The notes beneath the pieces are model-generated. The model was not told the origin of the DNA and did not search any database. It saw only the letters and a program-made list of their open reading frames with translations. From Lamellibrachia columna (Eukaryota; Annelida; Polychaeta; Sabellida; Siboglinidae): DNA of 64,000 nt. Shown in pieces: positions 12,610 through 24,640 of the stretch (position 1 is the first letter of the stretch; each line of letters begins with the position of its first letter). The stretch spans positions 42,197,842 through 42,261,841 of the forward strand of contig OY759274.1 in the NCBI GenBank assembly GCA_963662155.1. Direction: 5' to 3'. The translations under genes were made by a program, and so were the position numbers.

Positions 12610-14680
12610 TTTCATATAAATGAAATACAGTCCTCAGCATTCCGGGTCACAAGAAATGGAACCAAATTGTATAGACATCAATGCTAATTTTCAGAGATCA
12701 AAAAGTGGAATAACTTCGGAAATAATGTAGATATCAACAAAATTCCAAAAGTGTTATAAACTTTATAGGACACTCTATCCTGTGGAACCATTTAAATGAT
12801 CATCTGATCGATTTGAATTTTTTTTTTATATACCTACCTTAGTTATTACGTAATTTCGCGTACTGCCTATGGCTACAGCGCAAACTATAGCTCACGACAG
12901 CCAGTCGTCTGTGCTATTGTTTAGAATAACAAACATGTTATTATAATATTATACTTTATATAATTATGTGACGTCAGTTTATAGTAATTATGGGGTATTA
13001 GCGATATGTCACTGGTAGCATTTATAACTATAATTATCTACTGTCGTGACTGTATTAGTCGTTAACTATTGGTTGTATTGTGTGTTGGCAGACGTTCGAC
13101 ACTCTGCCGCCTCGCCTTTAGCCTCGCTTTCCGCTTTTCGCCTTATAGGCGTATTAGTCTCCGTTCTTCGTATTTGTAATAAAATATTACAACCGTACCC
13201 AAATTGTGTGGTGTAACTGATTGACGTTAGACGCCCTACCACATATAAAAATCCTATGCGCGTTTTCTTGTGTTCGTCACATAAGTATAACTTCAAATGT
13301 CAAATTTACAGTAGACAAAGTGCAACTTTTGAGGTGCAATTTTTTAGTCTAAGAGTTTCGGCAAAACGCAGTGGATTTGTTTCATTTAGGTAGGCCTATT
13401 CCACACGAATATACTACAATTGACTAAAACAACGCGTAATTGTTTTAACTCTGTATCAGCATTATTGCAAACTAGAGGCACGGTAGTGTAGTAATAGTAA
13501 AATATATATATTTATTCGTACGACAATGTACAATTCAATTACAATTGAAGTATCTTTGCACACAAAGAGACTAACACATCTTTGAAAAAAAAAATGCTAC
13601 ACATATTCTCTATATTATTCAGCACATCCTTTGCCAAGGAAACTGTGTTTAATAGTTTCTCATCCAGCCCTTTCTGGTAGTGGTTCTGAATGATATAATA
13701 AAAGTAGCTAGGTTTCATATTATAGAAAGTCATGGCAGCAAGTTTGAACTGAGACAAGGTGTAATTGAAACTGTTAGACATATATGAACCAATACCCTGA
13801 AGGGCTAGATTGCCCTCTCAAGAGAGTCTATGCAAACTTTTGTTGCATTTTAAACTACTCTGTATAAAGCGCACCATTTGATTCATAATATGAATTTGAA
13901 TCGGGAGACATTCTGCTAAAAGCAATAGTAGTACCATATAATAACAGTGAGTGCAAACTGGTAGATTAAAACATGGTGCATTTGGTGCTTAGCGATTAAG
14001 TTCTGAAAAGGCTAACTAGTTGAATGAGACCTCAAAAGACCATAACATTCTAACCACAATATGATTATAAAGACTATAGTCAGTTAATAGAACATTGCCG
14101 GGTGCTGGAAACATCTAGAAAGGGGAAGTCCCTAACGCGCACCCCCACTTTGTTTTTTGTCAATAATTTTGAACATGCTGTTTAAAAATACGGTTTGCTT
14201 TTATTTATCAATGCGGGTACACTAATTGAGCTGTGTATGCATATCAACTGATCATTATAAAAAATAAAAATGATATTAGAGAAAGAAAGAAAACAGCATC
14301 AGGGGCACTTTGGGGAAGTGAGCCCCCAAAGCACCCCAGATGCTTCCCAAAAGTGCATCTATGATGCGAATAAAATTATATAGCATTTCACAGCAATTAG
14401 AGCAAATGTAAGGCCTAATAATTACTTGGACACAGTGTAGGCCCACAGTCGCCAACTCCGCTGTTAGTCTATGTAACGATGATTACAATTATGGATACAA
14501 TTATTTAACTGCAATGAACAGTCGCCGACTCCGCTACTACTCTGTATGCCACAATGATTATAATTACGGATAAAATTATACCACTTAAATGCAATTATAG
14601 CATAAATTGTTAGACTGTACAATCACAGACTCTGTTACTAGTCACACACAAAGGTCACATACAGGTTTGTCATTGCCACA
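12610..14680. other. Intergenic sequence without recognised gene
   Basis: An 80-codon minus-strand frame at 13539-13781 matches no family I know. 13080-13150 is pyrimidine/CpG-richer. 14440-14630 repeats CAGTCGCC(A/G)ACTCCGCT twice, about 80 bp apart. No exon is supported. Confidence 0.5.
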
Positions 14681-14699
14681 TTTCTCGTGGTGCCACTGG

Positions 14700-14872
14700 C
14701 AACACTGGGCATTATTATTATATCGGAATTTATATAGCGCCCGAATCCAATTAAGATAAAATGTTTTCAGGCGCTTTACATGAAACTGCATAAATTAAAT
14801 AAAACTATAAAATACATAATTTATATAAAACTGCATAAATAAAAAAAATAAAACCATAAAATGTAGATTATT
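14700..14872. repeat. SINE/LINE 3' tail-like segment
   Basis: ATTATTATTATA followed by TTTATATAGCGCCC and later CAGGCGCTTTACATG, then AT-rich imperfect repeats of AAACTGCATAAAT. The GCGC...TATATAA words resemble conserved LINE/SINE 3' ends, here in reverse orientation. Confidence 0.45.
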
Positions 14873-15547
14873 TTAAAAGTAGATAGTGTAATCCAGCCAA
14901 TCCTCAGTCAGTGGGTCTTCGTACACATCGTTGCAGTAGATGCACCGGTACACACTTTCTGTGCTGCCTGAACCATGCCTCTTCTTCGGCCTGTCAGTGA
15001 TTGACGTCACGCATGTAGTAACGTTACTCGGTGCTGATGTCACATCGCTCATGAAGGTGACAGCTTGAGGTAGCTTCTCGCGTGTAGTTGGACTCGCAGG
15101 CGGTGTTGCATAGCTCATTGAGGCGATGTGCTCGTTCCTGTCGTCTGTCATCATTGATGGAGCAAAGTCGGCTTCTGTGAATACTTCTGGGTTAAAAGGC
15201 CACAGTCCACAGGAAGAGAATCCGGCTACGCCCTTGTCCAGTGTTGAAGTTTTTACGAATGCCTCGCTAAACAATGCCGCAATGGAGTAGAAGCAGATTC
15301 ACTTCCCTGGATGGTTAACCATCCACCTATCGCATGCCTGCCCGTAGTAATGTTTTAGCGGGCCAAAGTAGGTCTTGGCGATAGGCTGTAGCTTGTGCGT
15401 GGTGTGAGGTGGGAATGAAATCATCTCTATTCCATTCGCTCTGGCGTACTCAATCACTTCATAGCTCTTGTGGCTGACGTGGCCACCCACAAAGAGCACA
15501 ACCTTTTCGGAAGGTGTTGGTTTTTTCGCCACAAAGCATGTGTGCAT
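14873..15547 (-). pseudogene. Pogo/jerky-type DDE transposase, C-terminal half, inactive
   Basis: Two frames in order: 15299-15547 (HVSHKSYEVIEYARANGIEM, PPHTTHKLQPI, YFGPLKHYYGQACDRW) and 14873-15274 (AFVKTSTLDKGVAGF, GLWPFNPEVF, ending CIYCNDVYEDP-TEDW). This is the second half of a CENP-B/jerky/Tigger-type transposase. The second acidic residue (family LLDGH) is Gly in LFVGGH, and the third (family LQPLD) is Ala in LQPIA, so two of three catalytic acids are lost. A frameshift or stop separates the frames near 15275-15298. The matching N-terminal half lies inverted at 19555-19950. Confidence 0.8.
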
Positions 15548-15669
15548 AGTAATTCATGTAGAAATTGGTAAACATTGACGGGTGTGGCACGTTCAGCCAT
15601 TTTAAAAGAGTTAGAAATATGTGATTTTGACTAAACTCGACCAGCATGTCAGTGAGATGATGACAACAG
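15506..15669. repeat. Direct repeat R1
   Basis: About 160 bp, near 90 percent identical by eye to 19329-19496 in the same orientation: ATTGACGGGTGTGG, CATTTTAAAAGAGTTAGAAA, CTCGACCAGCATGTCAGTGA. Read on the minus strand both copies open a short frame starting MAE-TPVNVYQFLHELL. R1 and R2 bracket the Mutator-like gene and the His-Me fragment. Confidence 0.8.
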
Positions 15670-15909
15670 CAGGTAAGAAGTTCAGTGCATAGGCTCAGTT
15701 ACATGCTTCAGCATAGAATCACACATGTTGACCCAGGCTTAAATGCTAGTCATCTGTGCCATAACAGCCTGTGTGTGAAAGAAAGCCATATATCTATGGA
15801 GCCACACTCTGTAAATAACAACAGGCAATATTGCATAGCTCAAAACATTTGTTTTGGTCATGGGGAATACCCCCAGTGCCTATTAAAGTTGAAATTAAAA
15901 AGATGGTAA
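15664..15909 (+). pseudogene. His-Me finger (I-PpoI-like) zinc-loop endonuclease fragment
   Basis: The frame reads ASHLCHNSLCVKESHISMEP, HSVNNNRQYC, then CFGHGEYPQC. This is the zinc-binding loop signature of His-Me homing endonucleases: SHLCHN with the metal-ligand Cys/His and the proposed catalytic His-Asn context, then C...C.GH..YP.C. The open frame starts after TGA at 15661 and ends TAA at 15909, 75 codons, much shorter than an I-PpoI-like enzyme (~160 residues). It begins where direct repeat R1 ends. The fragment carries no start ATG before the motif except within HRLSYML. Probably a remnant captured by or belonging to a transposon. Confidence 0.65.
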
Positions 15910-16376
15910 AAACTTACATTTTTCGAGAGTTATGTAGAATGAACTGTTTCGAATCATTGTCTTAATCATTGATGTGCACCAATGTCAGTGAGCCATCATA
16001 ACTGGTGTTGCATTGTCCATGTTGGTCTTGGTATCAATGTCAGCAGTATGTCGTATGTTATGATCTCTAGGTCTTCGTATGGTTGTGTTCGCAGGGATAT
16101 CAGTAGGCAGATAGTAGATGATGCATGAAATACAGAATATTGCATTATTAGAATGTTATGTGTGCATAGTTCTTGTGTGTTTACTCTCTGCTGGCATAGT
16201 TGTGGTCAGCAGATGTCCGTGATCTTAATGAATATGGGTGATCAGTGCGATCTGCAGGTGGCTTTCTCTGCCGCCGCCTTCTTTTCACCACTGGCCTAGG
16301 TAGCAGTGGCTGTGCTTGTCAATCCTGAAGTTGATGCCTTAGCCACAATTGCTCGAGTTGCAGGTTTTGGGTCAAG

Positions 16377-18208
16377 CTAACCTTTTCTGTATCTGTCTTC
16401 TTGACGCCGTTTCTCTTTTGCTTCAAAATAGTCTTTCATTCTCTTTAACTTTGTATACCGCCTGTGCAGTCGCACTGATGGCCGTCTGGAATATGCTCGC
16501 TGGTAGACCACGTCGTGCTGAATGTGCTTGATTGCCCGAGCAGCCCTGCCACCCTTTGTAATAGGACATTGTACATTTTCCAATTTTCGTACCATTGAAT
16601 TTCCAGCTCCATAATTGATGCGATCAGTTACGGAACACACTTGTCCCTGTGCATTTCTGCTGAAGTTCACGTTCTTTGGAAGGGATGCAGAGAATGATCT
16701 GTTGATCGATTCATTCTGAAGTGTCATTGTGTCATCTGAAGTGCTGCATTTCTGAGACGCATTTCTATCAACCCTTGAAGTGTTAATCTATCGCCATATG
16801 TCATATTCAGTCGTGTCATACCACTTGCCTTCAAGTGCTGTGATTTATGCCACCAATTGTTTTGTAATCCGCCTCGGCATACCACTGCATGTCGGCGACA
16901 GTTTTTGCACGAACCAGCATAGCCGTCTACAGTAGTTTGAATTATCTTTGGCATCTTACTAGTGATGGTATTAATGTCACTGGAATACAGGGTGTGCACA
17001 CTTGTGTAGATTTTCTGGCATCTGGTCATTCGTGGGGAGAATGAAGCTTTCATGATATGTCTAAATTGCGTCTGACCAAGGTGTGTAGTATCAGCCTGTC
17101 TTTCTGTGGGGGCTGCTGGCATAGCATCCTGTACCCCATGAGAAGCTAAAGCATCTCCATCCGCAGCCACATATCTGATTGCAGCATTGTCATGTGCGAA
17201 TCTGTAGCCTATCTGTTTGCCAATTTCATACTCTAAAATTGGATCCACTGCTCGTAGAGTTGCTGAACATTGCTCGTGGCCAGGGCATGTGACATTTTGA
17301 CCTTGACTGCGAAGCATGGCTCCTACTTTGCACAGCTTATTCTCTAGATGAAAACCTACAATCTGGTATTGATCTGTCTGCCACTCTATGGCAGCTCCGA
17401 TCGCTTGTGATGCAGCCTGCCCGACTCCGTAACTGTTCTTATGTGCTGTTGTGTTATACCTCACATCCATGCTTATGTTGATCGGGGAATTTTCTGGCAG
17501 ACCACGCAGAATGTTAATTTCTTTCGATTGCTCCCTTTTCTTCTTCAAATCATCCATTGTTGCCTGGGCAGTGATAGTGGCAACCCTGTCTGCATTTCTC
17601 TGCAATCCACATCGGCTTGGAGGGGAGGTGTTCGTTGCAGCCAGAATGTGACGCATCTTTGTGATTCCTATAGTCGAATCCTGAAGTCCAACATGGAGTG
17701 CCACATTCGATGTAGCTGGTTTTTGGTCGCAACTGCCAATGTCTACTTCAGTGTACAATTTGTACATGCCTGACTGATATTCACAGTGGAGACAATGTAA
17801 TGACATTTTCCAGCATAAACCAACTTGTCTTTCATTGTGTACTTCTAACTGTGGAGATGTGCATGTTGTGTTTTTCGCATGCTCTGTGAAACACTCATTC
17901 CACATTGCCACATTCTTCTGCATGTTTAGCAGACGTATCTCAGAAACTCCATCAATCTCTTCTGTCTGAAGGTAGCTGTCTGTTAAGTCAGGGCATTGAC
18001 TGGGCTGCGGTCGTAGAATCTTGCCAGTTCCACATATGCCAGCAGCATCGGGCACTGTAAGCAGTCCATCGGGCGTTATGTGTACCACTCTTGAATATTC
18101 ATCCATGTTCAGTCGTCGCAGCCACATGCTGCTGTTCGTTTGTCGAGTTCCTGATGTTGTAGCATTTCGTGATCCACAGTATGAATGACCACATTTGAAA
18201 CCACCCAC
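16377..18208 (-). CDS. Mutator-like transposase, near complete, one frameshift
   Basis: Two frames overlap by ATGA: 16724-18208 (494 codons) and 16377-16727 (116 codons). Frame 1 has Cys-rich CGHSYC at 6-11, LHCLHCEYQ at 138-145, candidate catalytic Asp in ISMDVRYN (about 248), GQAASQAIGAAIE at 263-275, CPGHEQC at 308-314, AADGDALASHGV at 348-359 and a C..C..H....C cluster at 434-444. Frame 2 continues NESINRSFSASLPKNVNFSR and INYGAGNS, which belongs directly after frame 1, and ends in a basic tail. I recall this arrangement from widespread animal Mutator-like transposases. The combined 610 residues is near a usual family length. The shift near 16724-16730 may be a single-base mutation; programmed slippage or reinitiation cannot be excluded. 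Terminal inverted repeats were not located. Confidence 0.65.
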
Positions 18209-19328
18209 TTTCTTAATGCCACCAGGGGGTGGCCTACACTTGCTCTTAACCTCACTCTCACTCTTAATTTTACTCTAACTATTCTCAATTACTGTCACTT
18301 CCATTTTGTAACAATGCACGGTAATCCAGACAAAATTGCAATTGAAAGTGACAAACCGTTATTTGAAATCACATTTGAATTTTAACTCTAATCAGTCTGA
18401 AAGTCCAAATGACAGTGACAGAACATCTGTATGATGGGGGGAGGGGAGAGAACGGCATTAGTAAAGCCTCGATTTGGACATATATATCAATCTCAGTCAA
18501 TGACATTGCAATATAATGACTTATTAGTCAGTTTTTGTTTACTTCAGCTAATTAGACACATGTGCCTACTGTGAAGACCACCTGAAGTAGTACGCCCTCT
18601 TGTGGCTTGGGGAAATCTTGGACAGGGTATCATGCTATCTGATAACGTCTACTGGCTGGCTGGAGCTAATCCTTCAGGCAAGTGTCTTTGTTATTGCTAG
18701 TTTGCTAATTAGGTTGTATAATGTTATGCAATTGAGCTAGTTGAGAAGTATAGCTTTTAATTAATTCACAGTTTAAGGTGAATCTTGTGTATATTTACAT
18801 CTGTGTAAATAGGGCAGGAGGCAAAAAATAATATAATTTTCAGTGTAAAATAAAAACTGGCTGAACACAATGTGCTTACAGAACACATTCTGAAACATTG
18901 TGTTAGGAATTCATACATGCTAGCTAAGAAAATGTGTACTTTTAAGAGATAAGGTGGATTACAGGTTGTTACACACTGAAGTGGCTTTTCTGTGTGTGCA
19001 TTGTCCAGTGGGGTGGTACTGCTCAAATATGTCTAGAAAAAAAACATGTAGACAGATGTAATAATTATTTTGGCTAGGTGCATGATATATGTGTGTCTCT
19101 GAAATATGTTAAATTATATTTTTTTCATTGTCATGTCTATTTGGGGTCTTGCCTCAGTTACACTTCCTGGTGTGTTCCAGACAAATGTAGGGCATAGTAA
19201 TTTTGGGTATGTGTTATTTTTTTTAAATCATGTCAGCTGACATAACTGCATTTGAGCAGGCACATTAGCAGGTTTGCTGGTAGAACATGTTGGCAGTGTA
19301 ACTGTGGATTTTTAGATGATTTCATTAG

Positions 19329-19496
19329 GCGGAAGGATTTTTGGCAGTTTTTTTGCCACAAGACACGTGTGCGTAGTAATTCATGCAGAAATTGGTAAAC
19401 ATTGACGGGTGTGGTACATTCAGCCATTTTAAAAGAGTTAGAAATATGTGATTTTGACTAAACTCGACCAGCATGTCAGTGAGATGATGACAAAGG
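19329..19496. repeat. Direct repeat R2
   Basis: Second copy of the ~160-bp unit also at 15506-15669, same orientation. It lies immediately left of the transposase N-terminal half at 19555. Confidence 0.8.
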
Positions 19497-19554
19497 CAAA
19501 TAAGAAATTTAAGAATTTTTTTTAGTTTTATAATCATGCAGAACGTTAACATGG

Positions 19555-19950
19555 CCGCAAATGGGAAATGTAACAGGAGGCTGAACCCAACAACACGTTA
19601 TCTGTGAGAGAACCGGAGCCGACAAGCATTTGTCGGGCAGTGGGCTTTAACACGCTACAAGTAGACAAGTTCTTCGGAATCTGGAGAGTGCTGTTGGAGG
19701 AACTGGGAGAGATCGATGGTTCTCGATTGTGGAACATGGACGAGAGCGGGTTGACGGCTGTCCACAAACCTGGCCGAATCATCAAAAGAAGGGTCAGAAG
19801 CAGGTCGGGAAGATAACGAGCGGTGAACGAGGAAAGACGATCACTATACTATGCAGCATGAATGCACATGGGCGACATATCCCTCCATTCATGATCTTCC
19901 CCAGAAAGAAGATGAACAGGTGCACATTAGAGACTTTCCCCTACTAGAAA
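19555..19950 (+). pseudogene. Pogo/jerky-type DDE transposase, N-terminal half
   Basis: Plus-strand frames read SVREPEPTSICRAVGFNT, DKFFGIWRVLLEEL, RLWNMDESGLTAVHKPGRII, a frame change near 19790, then GKITSGERGKTITILCSMNA and IPPFMIFPRKKMN. WNMDESG holds the first catalytic Asp and is intact. Roughly 35 family residues between FPRKKMN and the start of the 15547 half are absent, and the two halves face opposite ways, so the gene was broken by inversion and deletion. Confidence 0.75.
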
Positions 19951-21960
19951 CTCTGTTTATATCAGCTGTGTCTTAATAACTGTTGTTCACCTGTGTATGT
20001 GCGTGTGAGTGTGCGTGCGTTTTTGGGCACATGTTATCGCCAATCGGTTCATTCGGTCAGTTACCAAGTTTTGATGGCTGCATACAAGGTTAGATCGAAG
20101 CTGTGCATGGCTGCAAACCCAAACGTTTCAGCTGGTCTGACACGCAGTGAAAAAAAACAGTTCCCATCTGTGCGAATAGCCATCTGCAGTATTTAGGTAT
20201 TTCTCAACAAACGATAAAAAATGGCTGCATCCAGAACGGTTTCAGTTCATGTTCTTCTGCTGAAATATCTTCAGTATCGGCATGTTTGAAAAAAAGGTAT
20301 AACACTAATTGAATTGCACACCAAAACAACACCAGTAGATCCATATTTTGATTTTGTATTTAAGAATAGCCGACAATATGTTATTTTCTCCCAATGTTTT
20401 TCTGAAAGTAAAATGAAATCTTGCTGACTGTGTTTATTATAATATTTAGTATAATATATCCCTGTTTCAACTTTCGGAGTTTATGTACTGCCTAATTTGT
20501 AACAGTGGTCGTGCAGTGCAAGGCAGTTTATACCTTCATTGGGCTCCTTTTTGGTTTCTTTGTTATGTCAAATGCCATGAGCGTTTTGACAGGTTGCACA
20601 TTGTGCCTTTTTTGTGCCATGCTGTAACAACACAAAAATAACATGAATTCCTACATGAGCGAGCCTACACTTTTGCTTCTACACGAACCTTAGTGAATTA
20701 AGCTCATGGGGCTTGCTTTCCTTGGACAAATATAGCATAAGTCTGGCTTAAACGGATGACGTATAGATTGGTAACTTCTAGCATAAGCCTGGCTTAAATT
20801 AAATGTTTAGTAGGGGCTACTATCATAAAACCAATCAGACAGCATAGATTCTTGAAATACGGCCGACACACCATTTTGAAAATAGCTAAGCATATTCATG
20901 TCATTTAAAAAAAAAACACCAGTCATCTTGGTTTTGTGTTAAAATGAACTCGCTGACAGCAAAATGTGATTTTAAAACATGTATTACTTGTTATAATGAA
21001 TAAGATAATATTATTCAAAGATGTTAATGATACGATAGGATAGTTAGAATTTGTACCTGTAAAAATGCCAATTGTTGTCTTGAAAGTCCGGTCCAAAGAA
21101 CTGATGCAGACGATTTTCATCAAATGACCAGCACGTTTTTGCTGGATCTTCGCAATCTGCAGATGGGTGTGCAATTTGCAGATGTTTGAGTATCCGCGGA
21201 TTGCGCAGCGCAATCGAGTGCAATCTGCAGATTGTGCAGATCCAGCAACTGCGCCCAACACGTTTATGAGTGCCAAACATTCCCACAGTATGTTCATTCT
21301 TTCACGGGGAGACATGGTCAAACATGAGGTGGGCGTGTGCGTGTGTGTGTACACGTGAGTGCGGTGTGTGTGTGCAGTGAATCTATGAACAACATCACTT
21401 TAACTTTGGGGATACGCTGAACACCATGTATAATATCGCCTGTGCTCATAGAGTTACATCATTAATCATCCCCCTATAAACAAGAGTGATAAGCCAGCTC
21501 ACCTCCGTGAAGTGGGCGTGGACCACTGGCCGGCATTTCATTGCAGGGCAGAAACAGTTGCATCCACTAGAACACATAGGGTAGTAGTGTATAGTGTGAA
21601 CATAGCATGTTACAAATAGTTGTCAACATATGTAAGTAAATAAATTTATTTCCTCCTCACCATCATCATGTACAATATAAGACAAACAAAAGCAAAGAAG
21701 ATGAGGTGGCTACCAGAGAAGTATAAACTTATCCGGCTAGTATCCAGTGACAATGACATCAGGAGCCAATTAACTTGAAGGCTTGTCATTGTCATTTGTT
21801 CTTAATGGGGCATGACCCCCAAACTGATTAGTCATTTGGGTGAGGGTGGTCCCAGCAATTGTGTTATAAGTGTGGGCAGTTGGGTTGTTCATACTGGAGT
21901 GAGCATCGTGCATTAGTGTTAAACTCTCCAAGACATAAACATTTTGGAGGCTTGCTGGAG
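19951..21960. other. Intergenic sequence with a palindromic patch
   Basis: No gene is recognised. 21138-21250 is an imperfect palindrome: GCTGGATCT ... AGATCCAGC enclosing repeated CAATCTGCAGAT words. 21320-21375 is GTGTGCGTGTG-rich. 21445-21483 repeats 9736-9775. Confidence 0.5.
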
Positions 21961-21974
21961 ACAGTTGTGGGACA

Positions 21975-22099
21975 ATGAATATGGTTATTTCCTGTGTGGC
22001 TTACAGCTGTACAAATCGACAGAAGACAAGATCTAACATTCTAAAAAAAAATTTGCAAAGGTAATTAAGAATCCTCAATTATACAAAAAAATAGTTTAG
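21975..22099 (+). pseudogene. THAP zinc-finger start, frameshifted
   Basis: ATG opens MNMVISCVAYSCTNRQKTRS, matching the N-terminus of a THAP domain (C-x-A-Y-x-C-x-N-R). A run of nine A at 22043-22051 puts the rest one base out of phase. In the shifted frame FAKVIKNPQLYKK continues the THAP pattern F-P-K...NP.L.KK and then hits TAG at 22097. THAP domains occur in host DNA-binding proteins and in P-element and Kolobok transposases; no transposase follows here. Confidence 0.6.
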
Positions 22100-22327
22100 T
22101 TGACTGTCAGCACAAACATGCATTAGTGCATGGATAAATTGTGCATTTAATAAGGTATTAGGTGACTGTAGCCAGTATCATGTTGGTGCCCTCTCTCCCT
22201 TTGAAGTTATAGATTAATTGCACTGTAGACGGTTGATCTTGGCTATTCCCTAGCACAGACCCTGGAGACTTGTGCCTTGAGCAGTGCCCAAGACTTGTTT
22301 GTAAACAACAGTGCAATGATAGCTACA

Positions 22328-22430
22328 TGTGTGTGTGCGTGTGTGTGTGCGCATGCGTGCGCATGCGTGCGCATGCGTGCGCATGTGTGCTGTGTGTGTG
22401 TGCATTCGTGTGCGTGTGTGTGTGTGTTGC
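22328..22430. repeat. GT/GCATGC alternating purine-pyrimidine tract
   Basis: GTGTGTGCG, then about four units of GCATGCGTGC, then GTGTGTGTG. It is Z-DNA-prone. Frames on both strands here are artefacts. Confidence 0.9.
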
Positions 22431-22559
22431 CCAAGGCACTGAAAAAGCCATTGGCCTATAAATATATCACAAGTGGGTTCAGTTAAATACAATGTGTTGA
22501 AAGTAGTCATACATCTATTTAAAACTGACTATTTCCTTAATGTTGATTCAGCTTTTGGA

Positions 22560-23790
22560 AATTCTAAAAGGAGTGTAGTTTCGTAGAGATCTCGAAGGAC
22601 AATGATATTGGATATTTCCTACAAGATAGGATGAATCTAGAGTGCACACACTTATGTAGAAAGATCAGATCTGCAACTTTCCTATGATTTTGAATGGACG
22701 GTAGTCTAAAATGATGGCAAAGCACAGGGTAATTGTCAGAGGAGTACTGTATTTTGGATTTGTGACAGAGATACTTCATTAATTTATTTTTACTTGTTCG
22801 ATTATGTTGATAAAAGTATGTTGCCACGGATTCCAAATAGCACTGCAATACTCCAACTGGCTTCTGATTAGAGATATATACAAGGATCGCAAAACTTGCA
22901 CATCGGTAATTGTTGTGCAAACACGCTTAATAAGACTTAATAAGCTTAATAAGATCACACATCTTAAAACTTTACAGACAGTACGACTAATATGATCTTT
23001 AAAATTCAAATTAACAATCAATGTGACTCTGAGATCTTTGACAGCAGTGACCCTGGGTAGAGACTGGCTTAAGATGGTGTAGTCAAAAGATAGGCATTTT
23101 TTTTTTAATCATGCAGCATTTGACTGCATTAAGTTTGAGGTGCCAGGTCTCACACCAGAGGCACACACTGTCCAGATCCTTCTGCACCAACTGACAATCA
23201 GTCACTGGCAAAATTTCTCTAAACAGTTTGGAATCATCCAAGCATTGAGTGATATTTCACATGAATCAACATGATTAGTGAGATCATTAATATACAAGAT
23301 AAACAGAAGTGGGCCAATTACACTGGACAACACTGGCTTCCAATCAGATGTTTTGCCTTTGAGTACCACACATTGTTTTCGGTTGAGATGGTAGGACTGC
23401 AACCATTGTATGCATTGCCTAAATTACGCATATGATTTAAGCTTGTGAATTAATAGTGGATGGCACATTGAATTGAAGGCTTTACTTAAGTCCAAGTAAA
23501 CAGAAACTACTTGTTTCTTGTTGTCAATAGGTTCAGAAATGGAGTCCAAGTAAGGTTAGTTACTGTGCTTCTACACTTCACAAATCCTTGTTGGTGCCCG
23601 AAATTGTGTTACACACATCGTTATACAATAAGTTATACACCACTTTCTCAAAAACTATTAAATAGCTGTAAAAGAGAGATAGGTCTGTAGCTACAGATAT
23701 TTCGTTTATCTCTCTTCTAATACACAGGAATAACATTTGTGCATCTAAAACAGGTTGGAAAAGTTCCACAGTTTAAAGACATTAAAAAGT
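22560..23790 (-). pseudogene. Decayed non-LTR retrotransposon (LINE) reverse transcriptase
   Basis: From high to low coordinate: VYNLLYNDVCNTI (near 23640), SDWKPVLSSVIGPLLFILYI then NDLTNHVDS (near 23330, motif B region with PQG deleted), NFKDHISRTVCKVLRCV, LYISLIRSQLEYCSAIWNP (near 22860), then a thumb-like tail to 22564. Many stops and frameshifts. Jockey/CR1-type order; a different lineage from the 28-kb element. Confidence 0.75.
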
Positions 23791-24284
23791 AGTTAGTAGA
23801 CTTGTTTGTTATGTGTTATCCTCAGTATTACTGGATTTATGTGACACTGTTTCTTAACTGCTACTCTTCTGTTCAATTCTACTGAATAAACACAATCTAT
23901 GCCAGTGGGCCATGCCATGCATGAACAAGATTGCATCCAAAACAAGAAACCCCAGATGCAAGTTGACACAGAAGCCATTGACATTGCCAGTGGGCATTGT
24001 GGGCTATTTCATTTTGTAATTTTTTTTCAATTCAATTCAATACATTTTATTCAAACAACAAACATAGTAATGGCTGCAACAGCCTTGACAATATTTTTTC
24101 TTCTTCAGTGACATACCAAGATGTTTGAAAGTAATACACAAGAAGTTAAAAAAACAGCTGTTCATTTAATAACATTTGAGTAATCAGAAGATGTACAATT
24201 AGAAAAATACTGAATCACATGAAATTCAAATGCCTACATTTATAAGGAATAGAGTCCTATTATTTACATAGTCAATAAACATAG

Positions 24285-24640
24285 GGCTAGGGCTTTGACT
24301 TATGTTAACTAACGTAGGGCTAGGACTTTGACTTATGTTAACTAACATAGGGCTAGGGCTTTGACTTATGTTAACTAACATAGGGCTAGGGCTTTCACTT
24401 ATGTTAACTAACATAGGGCTAGGGCTTTCACTTATGTTAACTAACGTAGGGCTAGGGCTTTCACTTATGTAAACTAACAAAGGGCTAGTGCTTTGACTTA
24501 TGTTAACTAACGTAAGGCTAGGGCTTTGACTTATGTAAACTAACATAGGGCTAGGGCTTTGACTTATGTTAACTAACATAGGGCTAGGGCTTTGACTTAT
24601 GCTAACTAACATAGGGCTAGGGCTTTGACTTACGTTAATT
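24285..24640. repeat. 33-bp minisatellite
   Basis: About 11 units containing AGGGCTAGGGCTTTGACTTA and ATGTTAACTAAC; 33 bp is a multiple of three, so the minus strand stays open as an 11-residue repeat (ISQSPSPMLVN). Not evidence of a gene. Confidence 0.9.
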
